This document shows, piece by piece, positions 1 to 8,468 of a stretch of DNA of 55,015 nucleotides (positions are counted from its first letter, which is position 1; every line of letters begins with the position of its first letter). Made by a program: the position numbers and the translations under genes. The notes beneath the pieces are model-generated. The model saw nothing but the letters and a program-made list of their open reading frames with translations, searched no databases and was not told the DNA's origin. This DNA is from an uncultured Prevotellaceae bacterium (GTDB lineage: Bacteria; Bacteroidota; Bacteroidia; Bacteroidales; Bacteroidaceae), in assembly GCA_902770845.1 (NCBI GenBank), contig CACXUV010000055.1, positions 1 to 55,015 on the forward strand, written 5' to 3'.

Positions 1-347
1 ACAACATCACCAGTGAAAATTTCTTGATACTGATCGTCCTTAAATCTTGTATCTACACCAGCAAAGATTACAGGCACCATCGACCATAAGGTAGAAAGAT
101 GTAAGGGCTTGTGAAATTTCGTGTATTTGTGGTCTTTCGTCAATAGTATTATGACATCACCATCAAAAGTGAACTCACCAAAATAGGCATAGTCAAATTC
201 ACCTAAAGGATTGATGAATCTAACACGCCTGCCGTCAAGTACGGACTTTAAGTTGTTCTTGTCTGGAGACGCAACAATTTGCCTGTGATATTTTCGGCAT
301 AAATCCTGTATGCCACGAAAACTGTATTTGCTGAAATTAAATACCAT
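1..347 (-). CDS. Hypothetical protein, C-terminus beyond window
   Basis: An open frame runs from ATG at 347 to the window edge without a stop, giving about 115 residues. It has an AGGAGG ribosome binding site just upstream, inside the end of the WYL gene, and starts 2 bases after that gene's stop, so the two are probably co-transcribed. The visible protein begins MVFNFSKYSF. The visible end reads GVDTRFKDDQYQEIFTGDVV, which faintly resembles the 'EIYEGDIV' signature of YopX-type phage proteins, but that is too weak to assign. No membrane segment or catalytic motif is visible. Function unknown; it is likely controlled together with, or by, the WYL regulator. Confidence 0.6.
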   Translation of the reverse strand, partial: MVFNFSKYSFRGIQDLCRKYHRQIVASPDKNNLKSVLDGRRVRFINPLGEFDYAYFGEFTFDGDVIILLTKDHKYTKFHKPLHLSTLWSMVPVIFAGVDTRFKDDQYQEIFTGDV

Positions 348-349
348 AG

Positions 350-1285
350 TTAATCCTCCTTGTATTTGTTCCACATTCTTTTAATCTTTCCGGCAATTTC
401 TTTGCGGAGCCAGTAGGGTTCAAGTACCTCCATGTCTTCTCCATTCCAAAGCAGTTCCTGCTGGAAGTCAAACTCTGGACGGAGATTGAAGGTAAAGATG
501 CTGTACTCTTCGTTGCGCTCTATCTCTTCCTGAGATTCATGCATCTTCAGGTCACGGATATAGTTTGCCTGTCCTGCAGAAATTTTTAGTTTAACGGGCT
601 GAATCTTGACAGACTGTTCTGCAATGATGCCGAAACAGCCTTCAAAGAAATCCTCTGCCGGCCAGTCCTTTGGCATTTCAAAAGTCTCGTCTGTTGCATG
701 AAGATATTTAATTCGGTCAAGAGAATAGATGAACGGTCCTTTTTTATAATAATATGGATCTGTGCTTCGTGCCACCATGTACCAACGCTGACGGAAAAGC
801 TTCACGCAATAGGGCTGCACATCAAAGTTATTCTCCTCATCCTTCCAATAACTGTGGTAGGTCATGTTCAGTACACGGTTTTCCTTCATCGCCTCAATGA
901 TGGGCTGAAGGTAGCTCTGGCCAGACGGCACGTATTCCAGAATGATGCGGTCTTTGATGCTCTGACTGTTGGCTAAGGCATTGCTCACACAGAAAGTGTT
1001 GTATAGCCAGGAACGAAGTCCGTTTTTACTTATGTCTTCCTCGTTTTCGATATAGTAGCGGTATTCACCACGGTTCTCATTGACTATGCTGATACCGAAC
1101 ATATCCCAGATGACATAACGCCAGTTGTCAAAGGTGCGTTTGGGAATGTCCACACCTCTACTGATGTCATCACGAAGCCATAGTTCATTCAGTTCTTTGA
1201 ATGAAATCTTCCGTCTGCGATGGATGGTCTCTATCACCCAGACGTATTTGGTAATTAGGCTTTGCCCTCTATCATTGTCTGCCAT
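350..1285 (-). CDS. WYL-domain transcriptional regulator
   Basis: Cytoplasmic DNA-binding regulator of about 311 residues, the usual size for Bacteroidota WYL proteins. The N-terminal third (ITKYVWVIETIHRRRKISFKELNELW) is a winged-helix-like DNA-binding segment. The C-terminal half holds the WYL ligand-sensing domain, with NRVLNMTYHSYW, the YCVKLFRQRWYMVARS stretch and a trailing WCX-like part ending in KRMWNKYKED. WYL regulators often sense nucleotides or single-stranded DNA and control defence or mobile-element genes; the ligand here is unknown. A start at MADNDRG (1285) is preferred over an in-frame upstream ATG at 1315, because a TACTTTTG -7 box at 1305-1312 would place the transcript start downstream of 1315. 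A small gene follows 2 bases after the stop. Confidence 0.85.
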   Translation of the reverse strand: MADNDRGQSLITKYVWVIETIHRRRKISFKELNELWLRDDISRGVDIPKRTFDNWRYVIWDMFGISIVNENRGEYRYYIENEEDISKNGLRSWLYNTFCVSNALANSQSIKDRIILEYVPSGQSYLQPIIEAMKENRVLNMTYHSYWKDEENNFDVQPYCVKLFRQRWYMVARSTDPYYYKKGPFIYSLDRIKYLHATDETFEMPKDWPAEDFFEGCFGIIAEQSVKIQPVKLKISAGQANYIRDLKMHESQEEIERNEEYSIFTFNLRPEFDFQQELLWNGEDMEVLEPYWLRKEIAGKIKRMWNKYKED

Positions 1286-1304
1286 ATAAAATCGAATTTT
1301 TCTG

Positions 1305-1312
1305 CAAAAGTA
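1305..1312 (-). promoter_or_regulatory. Putative -7 box of WYL gene
   Basis: TACTTTTG on the minus strand matches the Bacteroidota -7 consensus TAnnTTTG and lies 19 bases before the chosen ATG. No well-spaced -33 TTTG is evident. Confidence 0.4.
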
Positions 1313-1603
1313 CACGAAGGCTGCGCCAAATCGTGGCAGAGGTCTGAGAAAAATGAGATTTTATCCTCTTTTTCCCTTCCATCTTGTTTTATTCACTGAG
1401 CGTTTTCTCCAAATCATCTATAGAAGGAAGTGATGACTTCCTAGATTCCGCAGCACTTTAGTTTAATAGTTTTTATAAGTTCCTGAGCAACAAAAAGGTC
1501 TTGCTGTGGCAAGCGGCATAGCCGAGCGGCCCAGGATTTTGTCATGTCAGATATTTCACTTACCTTAGTGCTGCAATTCAAGACAAGCAAAATCATCAAT
1601 GAC

Positions 1604-1902
1604 ATGGTAAAGGTACAAATAAAATCTGAGAAAGTCACTCCTTTTGGAGGAATATTTCACGTAAGAGAGCTTTTTTCCCGTTATATGGCTCCAATTATTG
1701 ACAAAGTGCTGGGGCTGCGATGTGCGTTGTACGGCTATCCAAACTGAACAGCCTGCTCGTCAAGACTCTGATAAACACAGGCCAGCTTGTGGCTGGAGAA
1801 TCATACGACCTGGACTTCGACCACCAGTTCATAGAGACGGAGAAGTACGATGCGAAGATGACCTACAAGAAGTTTATCCCTTTCGCACTCACTGGCGGGT
1901 GA
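1604..1902 (+). pseudogene. Degenerate IS1380-like transposase remnant
   Basis: Two fragments in different frames read like pieces of an IS1380-family transposase. The first, from about 1604, gives MVKVQIKSEKVTPFGGIF followed by LGLRC and stops at 1747. The second, around 1720-1902, gives GQLVAGESYDLDFDHQF and YDAKMTYKKF, which belongs to a more internal part of such transposases. The joint implies an internal deletion plus a frameshift, so no active enzyme is made. Remnant IS sequence probably continues for a few hundred bases. Family assignment is from memory of IS1380-type motifs. Confidence 0.55.
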
Positions 1903-2283
1903 AAAACTGAATTCGCAGGTTAACTAACGACAGCATAAAGCCCCTGTAATGCCTGACGGGGTAAGGGGAAGGTGGGCGCTGCCATTCATATTGTTTGCTT
2001 GAACTTGACGAATTATTAATTTGAGGTCAGCGGATTCAAAAAACAATGCTTTCTGAACGATGCCCTGCTTATTGCCAATTTCGTACCAACTTTTTTGCAT
2101 GTTGCTTATGAAAAATCTTTACAACTGCCCTTCTGAGATTCGCTCAAAAGTCAGCACCGCCCAACTGGCATCAGAATTTGTGAGTTTTGAGCGACTTTTG
2201 GCTATTCTGTATAACCTGCTGATAATCAGGTATTAGCAAAATACCGGATGCATTGCGCGCTGCTTCCGCAGCCCGGCAGAATG
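1903..2283. other. Gene-free stretch after IS remnant
   Basis: No credible coding frame on either strand; short frames are broken by stops. It contains an inverted pair TCGCTCAAAA / TTTTGAGCGA around 2140-2195 and is probably the eroded 3' part of the IS1380-like element. The preceding stretch 1316-1603 also holds nothing recognisable. Confidence 0.4.
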
Positions 2284-2390
2284 GCAACGGAGGCCCCGTT
2301 ACAGTGCAACGGGGCCTCCGTTGCATATCAACGAGGGCCCCGTTGTACCATAACGAGGGTGCCATTGCATACAAACCGAGGCCCCGTTGT
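2284..2390. repeat. 22-bp quasi-palindromic repeat array, operon 3' side
   Basis: About five degenerate units with a 22-23 bp period follow the pattern CAACGRRGCCYCCRTTGC. Each is nearly self-complementary (CAACGG...CCGTTG). The array is closely similar to the one at 16824-16953 on the other side of the exopolysaccharide operon. Translated, it gives low-complexity words such as NGASVAYQRGPRC, which explains spurious reading frames here. Confidence 0.8.
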
Positions 2391-2579
2391 GTGCATTTTG
2401 CGCTCGGCAAGTGCCATAGAAGGGCCCGACAAGTACCTTCAGCCATCCCCAAAGCAGGTTGTTAAGGGTGCAAAACAGGCAGAAAAGGGGCTTTCCGTTT
2501 TCTATTTCAGCATTTTCCAGAAAGCTTTTTTCTATGAATTATTTTTACAGGCCGCGAGGAAAAGAGAATCGACCTGTAC

Positions 2580-2627
2580 GGTTGCCATCATGTATGGTTG
2601 CCATCATGTACGGTTGCCATCATGTAG
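2580..2627. repeat. Three tandem 16-bp repeats
   Basis: The unit GGTTGCCATCATGTA plus one variable base occurs three times head to tail, with the variable base t, c and g in turn. It lies between the 22-bp array and the end of the last exopolysaccharide gene. Role unknown; it would form part of the operon's 3' untranslated RNA. Confidence 0.85.
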
Positions 2628-2679
2628 GGCCTGCCCCTGCGGGAAGTCGTTGTGGGCGTACTGCGTCGTTGCGCAGCGC

Positions 2680-3264
2680 TCAGAATTTTTTTCCGAAGAG
2701 GATGCTGATGAAAGTTTTGGAAAGGATTTGGAGGTCGAACTTCCAGGAACGGTTTTCCAGATAGTACAGGTCGAGCTCCAGTCGGCGCAGCATTTTCTCC
2801 ATGGTGTCGGTATAGCCGTTGTAGAGGGTGGCATAGCTGGTGACGCCAGGGCGAATCTGATAGAGCTCTGCGTAGCGGGGGTCGCGCTCGATGATCTTGT
2901 CGACAAAGTACTTGCGCTCTGGACGTGGGCCGATGAACGACATGTCGCCACGGAGCACGTTCCACAGCTGGGGCAGCTCGTCGAGATGGTGCGAGCGCAG
3001 AAACTTGCCGAACGGTGTGAGACGCTCGTCGTCGGGTTCGGCCAGCTGGGGCACGCCGTCGTTCTCGTTGTTCACCACCATGGTGCGAAACTTGTAGATG
3101 CTGAACGGGCGTCCGCCCAGCCCGATGCGCTCCTGCACGTAGATGGCGGGGCCGTGGTAGCTGAGCTTCTGACCAATGTAGATGAGCAGGAAGAGGGGCG
3201 CGAGCAGAACGAGCCCAGCCAGCGAGCCCAGAATGTCGAAGAGGCGTTTTGTGATGCTATTCAT
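2680..3264 (-). CDS. WcaJ-like polyprenyl-phosphate sugar-1-phosphate transferase
   Basis: Inner-membrane priming enzyme that transfers a sugar-1-phosphate to undecaprenyl phosphate. The 194-residue form corresponds to the short catalytic type without the N-terminal multi-membrane domain of full-length WcaJ. It shows one N-terminal hydrophobic segment (LFDILGSLAGLVLLAPLFLL), then the family motifs FSIYKFRTM, DELPQLWNVLRGDMSFIGPRP and RPGVTSYATLYNGY. ATG at 3264 gives an 8-base overlap with the upstream WecA-like gene and is preferred over the start 27 bases further upstream. It is the last gene of the exopolysaccharide operon. The sugar donor cannot be read from the sequence. Confidence 0.9.
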   Translation of the reverse strand: MNSITKRLFDILGSLAGLVLLAPLFLLIYIGQKLSYHGPAIYVQERIGLGGRPFSIYKFRTMVVNNENDGVPQLAEPDDERLTPFGKFLRSHHLDELPQLWNVLRGDMSFIGPRPERKYFVDKIIERDPRYAELYQIRPGVTSYATLYNGYTDTMEKMLRRLELDLYYLENRSWKFDLQILSKTFISILFGKKF

Positions 3265-4378
3265 TGCTGTTGTTTTTAAGGAAAACGGCATTTCCGTTTT
3301 TCAGAATAGCACGGTTGACGATGAAGTGGAACGCCATCCACAGGGCGATGTCGATGGCCACAATGGCGGTGGACGATGTGCTTTCGGCCAGTGACTGGTT
3401 CAGGCAGATGTAGAAAAGTGCCAGCAGAACGATGACGATGAGCGTGAGGTGCTGGTTCAGTCCGGTGCGCATCAGTTTGTGGTGAATGTGGTTCTTGTCG
3501 GCCTGGAAGATGGGGGTGCGGTGCCACAGCCGCACGAGTGACACGCGCACCACGTCGAACATGGGCACGATGAGCAGCGTGTAGCTGGTGAGCAGGCGGT
3601 TGTCGTTGCGCACGGGCAGCACCCAGAGGTTGTCCATCGACAGCTTGATGGTGAGGAAGCCCAGGATGAATCCCAGCGTGAGGCTGCCCGAGTCGCCCAT
3701 GAATATCTTGCGGTTCTTTTCGGGTTTGCCCAGCAGGTTGTAGTAAAGGAAGGGAACCAGCACGCCCATGAGGCCGGCAATGAGGATGGTGTAGGAGAAG
3801 ATGTCTTCGCGATAGAAGCAGGCCAGGAATCCGCCTAATGCAATGAGCGACAGGCTGGCCGAGAGACCGTCGATGCCGTCGATGAGGTTGATGGCGTTGT
3901 TGATGAACACGATGACGAACACCGTGAGCGGTGCTCCCACGCTGTAGGGTATTTCGTGTATGCCCATGAAGCCGTAGAGATCGTTGAGATAGAGTCCGGA
4001 GAGGGGCAGCAGCGTGGCTGCAATGATCTGGATGAAGAACTTGGTCTTGGCGTCGAGCCCCACAAGGTCGTCGATGAGTCCAACGCCGTAGATGAGCATG
4101 AGGCTGATGAAAAAATAGAGCGACCAGAGGCTCAGTGTTACTTCATAGGTGGTGGTGAATTGCCGGATGACGAAGGTAGACAGTGCAAAGGCTATGAGCA
4201 TGCTGGGAAGAAAACTGACGCCGCCCAGGCGCGGAATGGCGTTGTGGTGTATCTTCCGTGCGTTGGGTATGTCGTATAGCTTTCGCTCTTTGCAGAAGTT
4301 CAGTATCATGGGGATGAAAATGAATCCGCAGATTGCGCTGAATGCAAAGGCTATGGCAATTAGCAATCTTTCTGTCAT
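3257..4378 (-). CDS. WecA/TagO-like UDP-sugar:polyprenyl-phosphate transferase
   Basis: A 373-residue multi-pass inner-membrane protein of the MraY/WecA (glycosyltransferase family 4 membrane) group. It transfers a HexNAc-1-phosphate, usually GlcNAc, to undecaprenyl phosphate to start glycan assembly. Catalytic signatures are visible in order: GVGLIDDLVGLDAKTK (Asp pair), NLIDGIDGLSASLS, FMGDSGSLTLGF and the cytoplasmic histidine motif KNHIHHKLMRTG. Roughly ten hydrophobic segments are present. A 128-base gap separates it from the upstream GT4 gene, the longest gap in the operon, so an internal promoter is possible. It overlaps the following WcaJ-like gene by 8 bases, which puts two different priming enzymes side by side. 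Confidence 0.92.
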   Translation of the reverse strand: MTERLLIAIAFAFSAICGFIFIPMILNFCKERKLYDIPNARKIHHNAIPRLGGVSFLPSMLIAFALSTFVIRQFTTTYEVTLSLWSLYFFISLMLIYGVGLIDDLVGLDAKTKFFIQIIAATLLPLSGLYLNDLYGFMGIHEIPYSVGAPLTVFVIVFINNAINLIDGIDGLSASLSLIALGGFLACFYREDIFSYTILIAGLMGVLVPFLYYNLLGKPEKNRKIFMGDSGSLTLGFILGFLTIKLSMDNLWVLPVRNDNRLLTSYTLLIVPMFDVVRVSLVRLWHRTPIFQADKNHIHHKLMRTGLNQHLTLIVIVLLALFYICLNQSLAESTSSTAIVAIDIALWMAFHFIVNRAILKNGNAVFLKNNSNE

Positions 4379-4506
4379 ATAATCGTGTTTTTATTATATA
4401 ACAGAAAAAAGGTTCTTTTATTGTATTTTATTAATATTTTTGAATTTTATCTATGGAAGTGGGGGCTCTCCTTTGTTTTGGGGGTGCTGTATGCCTGTGT
4501 GTGGTG

Positions 4507-5640
4507 TCATGTGAGAAGGCTGTCGTAGGTCTCGAGGTGCTTTTCTACCACCTTGTCAATGGAGAACTGCTGTTCGGCTTTCTGTCTGGAGTTTCTGCCC
4601 ATAGTTTCTCTGAGTTCTTTGTTGTCGATGAGCAGTTTCAGTTTGGCGGCAAGCGTCTTGCTGTCTTTCACGGGCACGAGGAATCCGTTCTTGCCGTTGT
4701 CTACGGTGTCGCGGCACCCGATGGAGTCGGTGGTCACGATGGGACGGCCGATGGCACAGGCTTCGATGAGCGACTTGGGCACGCCCTCGCGATAGTAGCT
4801 GGGGAAGGCCATGATGTGGGACTGCATGAGCAGGGCTTTCACGTCTTTGCGGAATCCCAGCCATTTTATGTATTTGTTGTCGCACAGTTGCTGCAGTTCG
4901 GCCTGCTTGAGCGCTTTGGGGTTGCTGGACAGTCCGCCGCACAGCCAGAACTGGGCCTTGCCTTCGTAGTCACGGCGCAGCTGTTCGGCGGCTGCGGCCA
5001 GCACGAGCACGCCTTTTTCCTTCACCATGCGTGCGGTGAAGAGAATGTTCACCATGGGGCCTTCGGGCTGTGGGGTGCAGGGAAACTGGTTCAGGTCGAC
5101 GCCCGACCCCTTGATGAAGACGGCCTGGCTGGGGTGTATGATGTGTTTTCGGACGAACAGCTGCTGGTCTTCGTGGTTCTGGAAGATCACTTTTGCGTTT
5201 TGCTTGCTCAGGGCGAAGCGCAGCAGGGCGAGAATGGCTTTGGCAAGGGGCGATGGCTCGGTTCCGGAGAACATGACGCCCAGTCCGCTCACGGCATTGA
5301 CTGTGCCTCTTATCTTTGCCAGCCTGGCTGCCAAAAGGCCCCAGAGCATGCTTTTCAGGCCCACGTGGTGCACGATGGCACCGGGGTGTTGCCGATAGAG
5401 ACGGTACAGGAAACTGAACGTTCGGAGCTCCTGCACGATGTTTGTGCCGGTGGGGTTGATGGGCAGTTCGATCATTTGCAGTCCGAGGTCTTCCACTTCG
5501 TTCTTCTGTCCGGTGTTCTTGCACACGATCTTGACGTTCCATCCAGCCTTCTGGGCCGACAGGGCTATTTCTTTGCGGTGCGACAAGAAGAATCTGTCTT
5601 CGTTCACCACCATGATGAGTTCTTTCTGGTTGGTTGTCAT
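4507..5640 (-). CDS. GT4-type glycosyltransferase
   Basis: A 377-residue GT-B fold glycosyltransferase of the GT4 group, likely adding one sugar to the lipid-linked repeat unit on the cytoplasmic face of the inner membrane. The N-terminal half shows FFLSHRKEIALSAQKAGW and an HHVGLKSMLWG stretch. The C-terminal donor domain shows ILFTARMVKEKGV, WLGFRKDV, the GT4 acidic signature PSYYREGVPKSLIEACAIGRP and DTVDNGKNGFLV. Its ATG overlaps the stop of the upstream deacetylase gene by 4 bases, so the genes are translationally coupled. Acceptor and donor are unknown. Confidence 0.9.
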   Translation of the reverse strand: MTTNQKELIMVVNEDRFFLSHRKEIALSAQKAGWNVKIVCKNTGQKNEVEDLGLQMIELPINPTGTNIVQELRTFSFLYRLYRQHPGAIVHHVGLKSMLWGLLAARLAKIRGTVNAVSGLGVMFSGTEPSPLAKAILALLRFALSKQNAKVIFQNHEDQQLFVRKHIIHPSQAVFIKGSGVDLNQFPCTPQPEGPMVNILFTARMVKEKGVLVLAAAAEQLRRDYEGKAQFWLCGGLSSNPKALKQAELQQLCDNKYIKWLGFRKDVKALLMQSHIMAFPSYYREGVPKSLIEACAIGRPIVTTDSIGCRDTVDNGKNGFLVPVKDSKTLAAKLKLLIDNKELRETMGRNSRQKAEQQFSIDKVVEKHLETYDSLLT

Positions 5641-6368
5641 TTTTTCAGTGCTCTCTTTGTGAAGTATAACAGGCTAAGCATCCGGTCGGTGAGTGTCTTC
5701 TGGGAGACTTGCTCCCATGCCGTGTTGTTGAAGGCAACGAAACTGCGGCTGTTGGCCTTCAGGAAGGCTTCCAGCTGTTCGAAGTGGTCGCTGCCCATCT
5801 CGTTGGGGTGGTAGCAGGCTGTCCAGTAGCCGGGCATGCTCATCTTTCTGAAGCGTCCCATTTGGCACGGCATCACGCAGGCTCCATTTTTCATCTTGTA
5901 TGGTTTTGCTGCAATGGTGTCGCTTATTTTCCTGATGGGCGTTTCGTGCAGGATGGCTTGCAGGGTGTTTTCGTCGAAGGTGTGGCTTGGGGCAAAGAAC
6001 CAGTCGGGTTCCACCCCGTGCTGCTGCAGGATGCGCAATCCCTCTCTTATTTTCAGCGCCTGCTCGTCGTAGGACAGACCGGCAAACTCGCTTCGGTGGT
6101 GAACGGGGTTGATACCACCCTCGCTGGTGGTGCACACGTGGTTGTGGCCGTGCAGCGCGATGCTCCATCCCTTGTGCTGCCAGGCATGCACTTTGTTCCA
6201 GAAGAGCTTGTCTTCGGGTTCTGGCATTGTGGCGGGGTCTTCGTTGGCAGGGATGATGCCCACAAGCGGCTTGATGCCATGTTTGTCGAGCATGTCTTCC
6301 ATTTTCTTCCACCTCTTCGAGTTCATGAAGGGAGAAGCATCGTCGAGTCTGATTAAATATTTCACCAT
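5637..6368 (-). CDS. DUF2334-type polysaccharide deacetylase-like protein
   Basis: About 243 residues starting at MVKYLIRLDDASP. The opening Asp-Asp pair, the ALHGHNHV His motif and the later FFAPSHTFDENTL stretch match the metal-binding pattern of the NodB-like/DUF2334 carbohydrate esterase fold. Such proteins remove acetyl groups from sugars, so it may deacetylate the nascent glycan. No signal peptide is visible, which suggests action in the cytoplasm. The frame is open about 87 codons further upstream, but that extension lies in the ATP-grasp gene and is low-complexity shadow sequence. The chosen start gives a 7-base overlap with that gene and a 4-base overlap at its own stop. Confidence 0.8.
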   Translation of the reverse strand: MVKYLIRLDDASPFMNSKRWKKMEDMLDKHGIKPLVGIIPANEDPATMPEPEDKLFWNKVHAWQHKGWSIALHGHNHVCTTSEGGINPVHHRSEFAGLSYDEQALKIREGLRILQQHGVEPDWFFAPSHTFDENTLQAILHETPIRKISDTIAAKPYKMKNGACVMPCQMGRFRKMSMPGYWTACYHPNEMGSDHFEQLEAFLKANSRSFVAFNNTAWEQVSQKTLTDRMLSLLYFTKRALKK

Positions 6369-7378
6369 GATAGTTTCAGTTTTGCTCTGATCATGCGCCA
6401 GAACGGGCGTGTGTCGTTTTTGTCGTACTCCATGAAGCGGTTGGTCTTTCGCAGGTCGCCCAGATAGGCTGCGGGACTTATCTGCCCGGTAAGCAGCAGT
6501 TTCAGCTCGGCCAGGTCGGGCATGACGTAGACAGGCGCTATTTGCCTGCTTGCTTCTTCCAGATAGTTCTTCCCCATGCGGAAAAGACACCATATATAGG
6601 GCAGGTTCATGCCTGCAGCCGTCACGCAAATGGCGTTGCCGTCGTTTCTGAAGTTTATTTCCATGAAATAGTCGTTGCCATGCTTGTCGCGCAGGAACTC
6701 AAGGCTGAACAGGCCCTTGTAGCCTGTCTTTCTGACGAAGTCCTTGCATTTCTGCAGATCGCAGAAGTCCTTGGACAGTGGCTCGTAGTGCAGGAAACTG
6801 GTGTTGGAGCCCTTGCAGGGTCTCAGTATCTTGGAAACACCAGGGATGATGACGTCGTTGTCGGTGGAGCAGCCAATGAGTTGGTATTCGAAATCTTTGT
6901 CAATGAACTGCTGTATTTGCACCTGATTGGCTCCCACATGCAGTATCCATTGCCTGGCCTCTTCAGTCGAGTGGCATGTCTTGATGTGGGCCTTTGTCCC
7001 CATTCTGCTCACCAGTGGCTTAATGATGCATGGCAACGGGATGGCGTCAGGGTTATCCAGCACATCGGCATAGCATGTTTGCGGAATGGAAAGGCCCACT
7101 TCGACAGCCAAGTTGGCCATGCTCTTCTTGCTCATCAGCGAGGAGATGCGCCCTTGCGTGTCGGCTCCGGGAAGGAGAAAGAATGGTGTCAGGCTGTCCA
7201 TGTTCTCGTCGACCACCCCTGCTGAGGCGTCTGTGCAGCATATCACCACTGGTTGGCCATTGTCGCTCTTGCATGCCGACAGCAGCGTGATGGGAATCTG
7301 GTCGTCGCTGGCAATCTGAATCACGCGTTTCAGATATTTGCTACAGCTCACGAAAGGCTTCTTGTCCTTGCTCACCAC
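6362..7378 (-). CDS. ATP-grasp family protein, N-terminus apparently lost
   Basis: Cytoplasmic ATP-grasp enzyme of the carbamoyl-phosphate-synthase-like group, 338 residues from a GTG. Such enzymes activate a carboxylate with ATP and form an amide or related bond, so it may modify a sugar acid or attach an amino acid. Visible motifs are PCIIKPLVSRMGTKAHI (ATP-binding lysine), the QQFIDKDFEYQLIGCS loop and FMEINFRNDGNAI (metal-binding Glu/Asn). The start is odd: family-like sequence (GVIRALGEKGLSATLI) lies in the same frame upstream of the GTG but has no ATG, GTG or TTG and meets a stop just before an A6 run. This region overlaps the 3' end of the preceding GT4 gene by 38 bases and looks like a deletion joint or frameshift. 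Confidence 0.75.
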   Translation of the reverse strand: MVSKDKKPFVSCSKYLKRVIQIASDDQIPITLLSACKSDNGQPVVICCTDASAGVVDENMDSLTPFFLLPGADTQGRISSLMSKKSMANLAVEVGLSIPQTCYADVLDNPDAIPLPCIIKPLVSRMGTKAHIKTCHSTEEARQWILHVGANQVQIQQFIDKDFEYQLIGCSTDNDVIIPGVSKILRPCKGSNTSFLHYEPLSKDFCDLQKCKDFVRKTGYKGLFSLEFLRDKHGNDYFMEINFRNDGNAICVTAAGMNLPYIWCLFRMGKNYLEEASRQIAPVYVMPDLAELKLLLTGQISPAAYLGDLRKTNRFMEYDKNDTRPFWRMIRAKLKLSW

Positions 7379-8468
7379 GATGAGGGTTGCCGACAGCCCT
7401 TTCTCTCCCAGGGCGCGTATTACGCCATTTTTTCACCATGATGGAAATGTCGTACGTCTGGGCCCTTTGCAGGCATTGTTTGGCAATGTCGTGGCATTTC
7501 CCAGGGTTCTTCAGCAAGGCATCCACCTGCTGTGCCAGCACGGTCTCGTTGCCATGGGGGAAAAGCAGTCCAGCTCCTTCCACCACCTGTCTCAGTCCGT
7601 CGACATCCGATGCTATCACGGGGAGTTCGTTGGCCATGGCTTCAACGGCCGCCAGTCCGAATCCCTCCCAGTTTGATGACTGTATGGCAATGTCGGCTGA
7701 CGAAAGCAGCGCTGCCACATCCTGTCTTGCACCCAGGAAGTGGGCACGCTCCTGCACGTTCAGTCCGGTGGCTAGTTGGCTGACGGCACTGAGCCTTTCG
7801 CCTTCGCCCACGAACACAGCGTGGACATCGTTGGGCAGCAGCGTCAGGGCTCTGACCACTGTGTCTTGATCTTTTGCAGCCGTGAATCTTGACACTTGTA
7901 TGAGTGTGTGCCGATAAGGTTTCGCTGCAGCCGTCTTTCTGAATTTTCGGGTGTCTACACCGTTTTCTACCACGCACAGTCTGCTGCTGTCTTCTGCAGT
8001 CTTGGTCCATTGTCTGATGGCCGAAAGCGTAGCAGGACTGATGCAGATGAGTTTGCAGTATTGCGAATAGACAAGCCTGTCGATGGGCCTGAAGTACCAC
8101 TTTGTCCACCTCTTGTTCTTTGTGCTGTGCTCTGTCCAAACCAACGGCCTGTTCATGCCTGATGCGGCAAAGGCCACCCAGTAGAGAGATGGGAAAAGAT
8201 GCACGTGCACCACGCTGAACTCGGGATGTTGTTTCAGAAAGCGCCGAATTTTCCAGATGGCAAGCGGACTGTAGAGGCTCTTCATGTTCAGCGAGTGAAT
8301 GACTACGCCTGCGTCTTTCAGCTTCCTGTTCAGGAAGGTGTCGGAGTCTTGTAGCACCAGCACTTCAACGTGGTGCCCATGCGCATTCATCATGGGCACG
8401 ATTTCTGAAAGGAGCCGTTCGGCTCCGCCAATGACTTTGAAAGAGTTGATGACCTGAAGAATGTTCAT
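7341..8468 (-). CDS. GT4-type glycosyltransferase, aberrant C-terminus
   Basis: A 375-residue GT-B glycosyltransferase. The N-terminal acceptor domain begins MNILQVINSFKVIGGAERLL, typical of GT4 enzymes. The donor domain contains HTLIQVSRFTAAKDQDTVV, FLGARQDVAALLSSADI and the signature SSNWEGFGLAAVEAMANELP. The protein looks normal as far as YDISIMVKK, where GT4 enzymes usually end within about ten residues. The remaining arginine-rich tail (RNTRPGRERA...) is read out of frame through sequence that in another frame encodes the start of the ATP-grasp protein. It overlaps the preceding gene by 4 bases. Probably still functional. Confidence 0.88.
   Translation of the reverse strand: MNILQVINSFKVIGGAERLLSEIVPMMNAHGHHVEVLVLQDSDTFLNRKLKDAGVVIHSLNMKSLYSPLAIWKIRRFLKQHPEFSVVHVHLFPSLYWVAFAASGMNRPLVWTEHSTKNKRWTKWYFRPIDRLVYSQYCKLICISPATLSAIRQWTKTAEDSSRLCVVENGVDTRKFRKTAAAKPYRHTLIQVSRFTAAKDQDTVVRALTLLPNDVHAVFVGEGERLSAVSQLATGLNVQERAHFLGARQDVAALLSSADIAIQSSNWEGFGLAAVEAMANELPVIASDVDGLRQVVEGAGLLFPHGNETVLAQQVDALLKNPGKCHDIAKQCLQRAQTYDISIMVKKWRNTRPGRERAVGNPHRGEQGQEAFREL

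Noticed and set aside
1441-1638. 65-codon minus-strand frame
   Set aside because: Overlaps the IS1380 remnant, has no promoter or domain, and its composition gives no support.
2284-2390. Possible CRISPR array
   Set aside because: Units are 22-23 bp, adjacent and degenerate with no unique spacers, and there are no cas genes nearby.
2248-3279. A 343-codon plus-strand frame across the repeat array and the sugar transferase gene
   Set aside because: Its N-terminal part is translation of the 22-bp array and the rest is antisense to the WcaJ-like gene with all its conserved motifs; no protein-like features.
4453-5814. A 453-codon plus-strand frame
   Set aside because: Antisense to the GT4 and deacetylase genes; His/Val-rich shadow composition caused by high GC at third codon positions.
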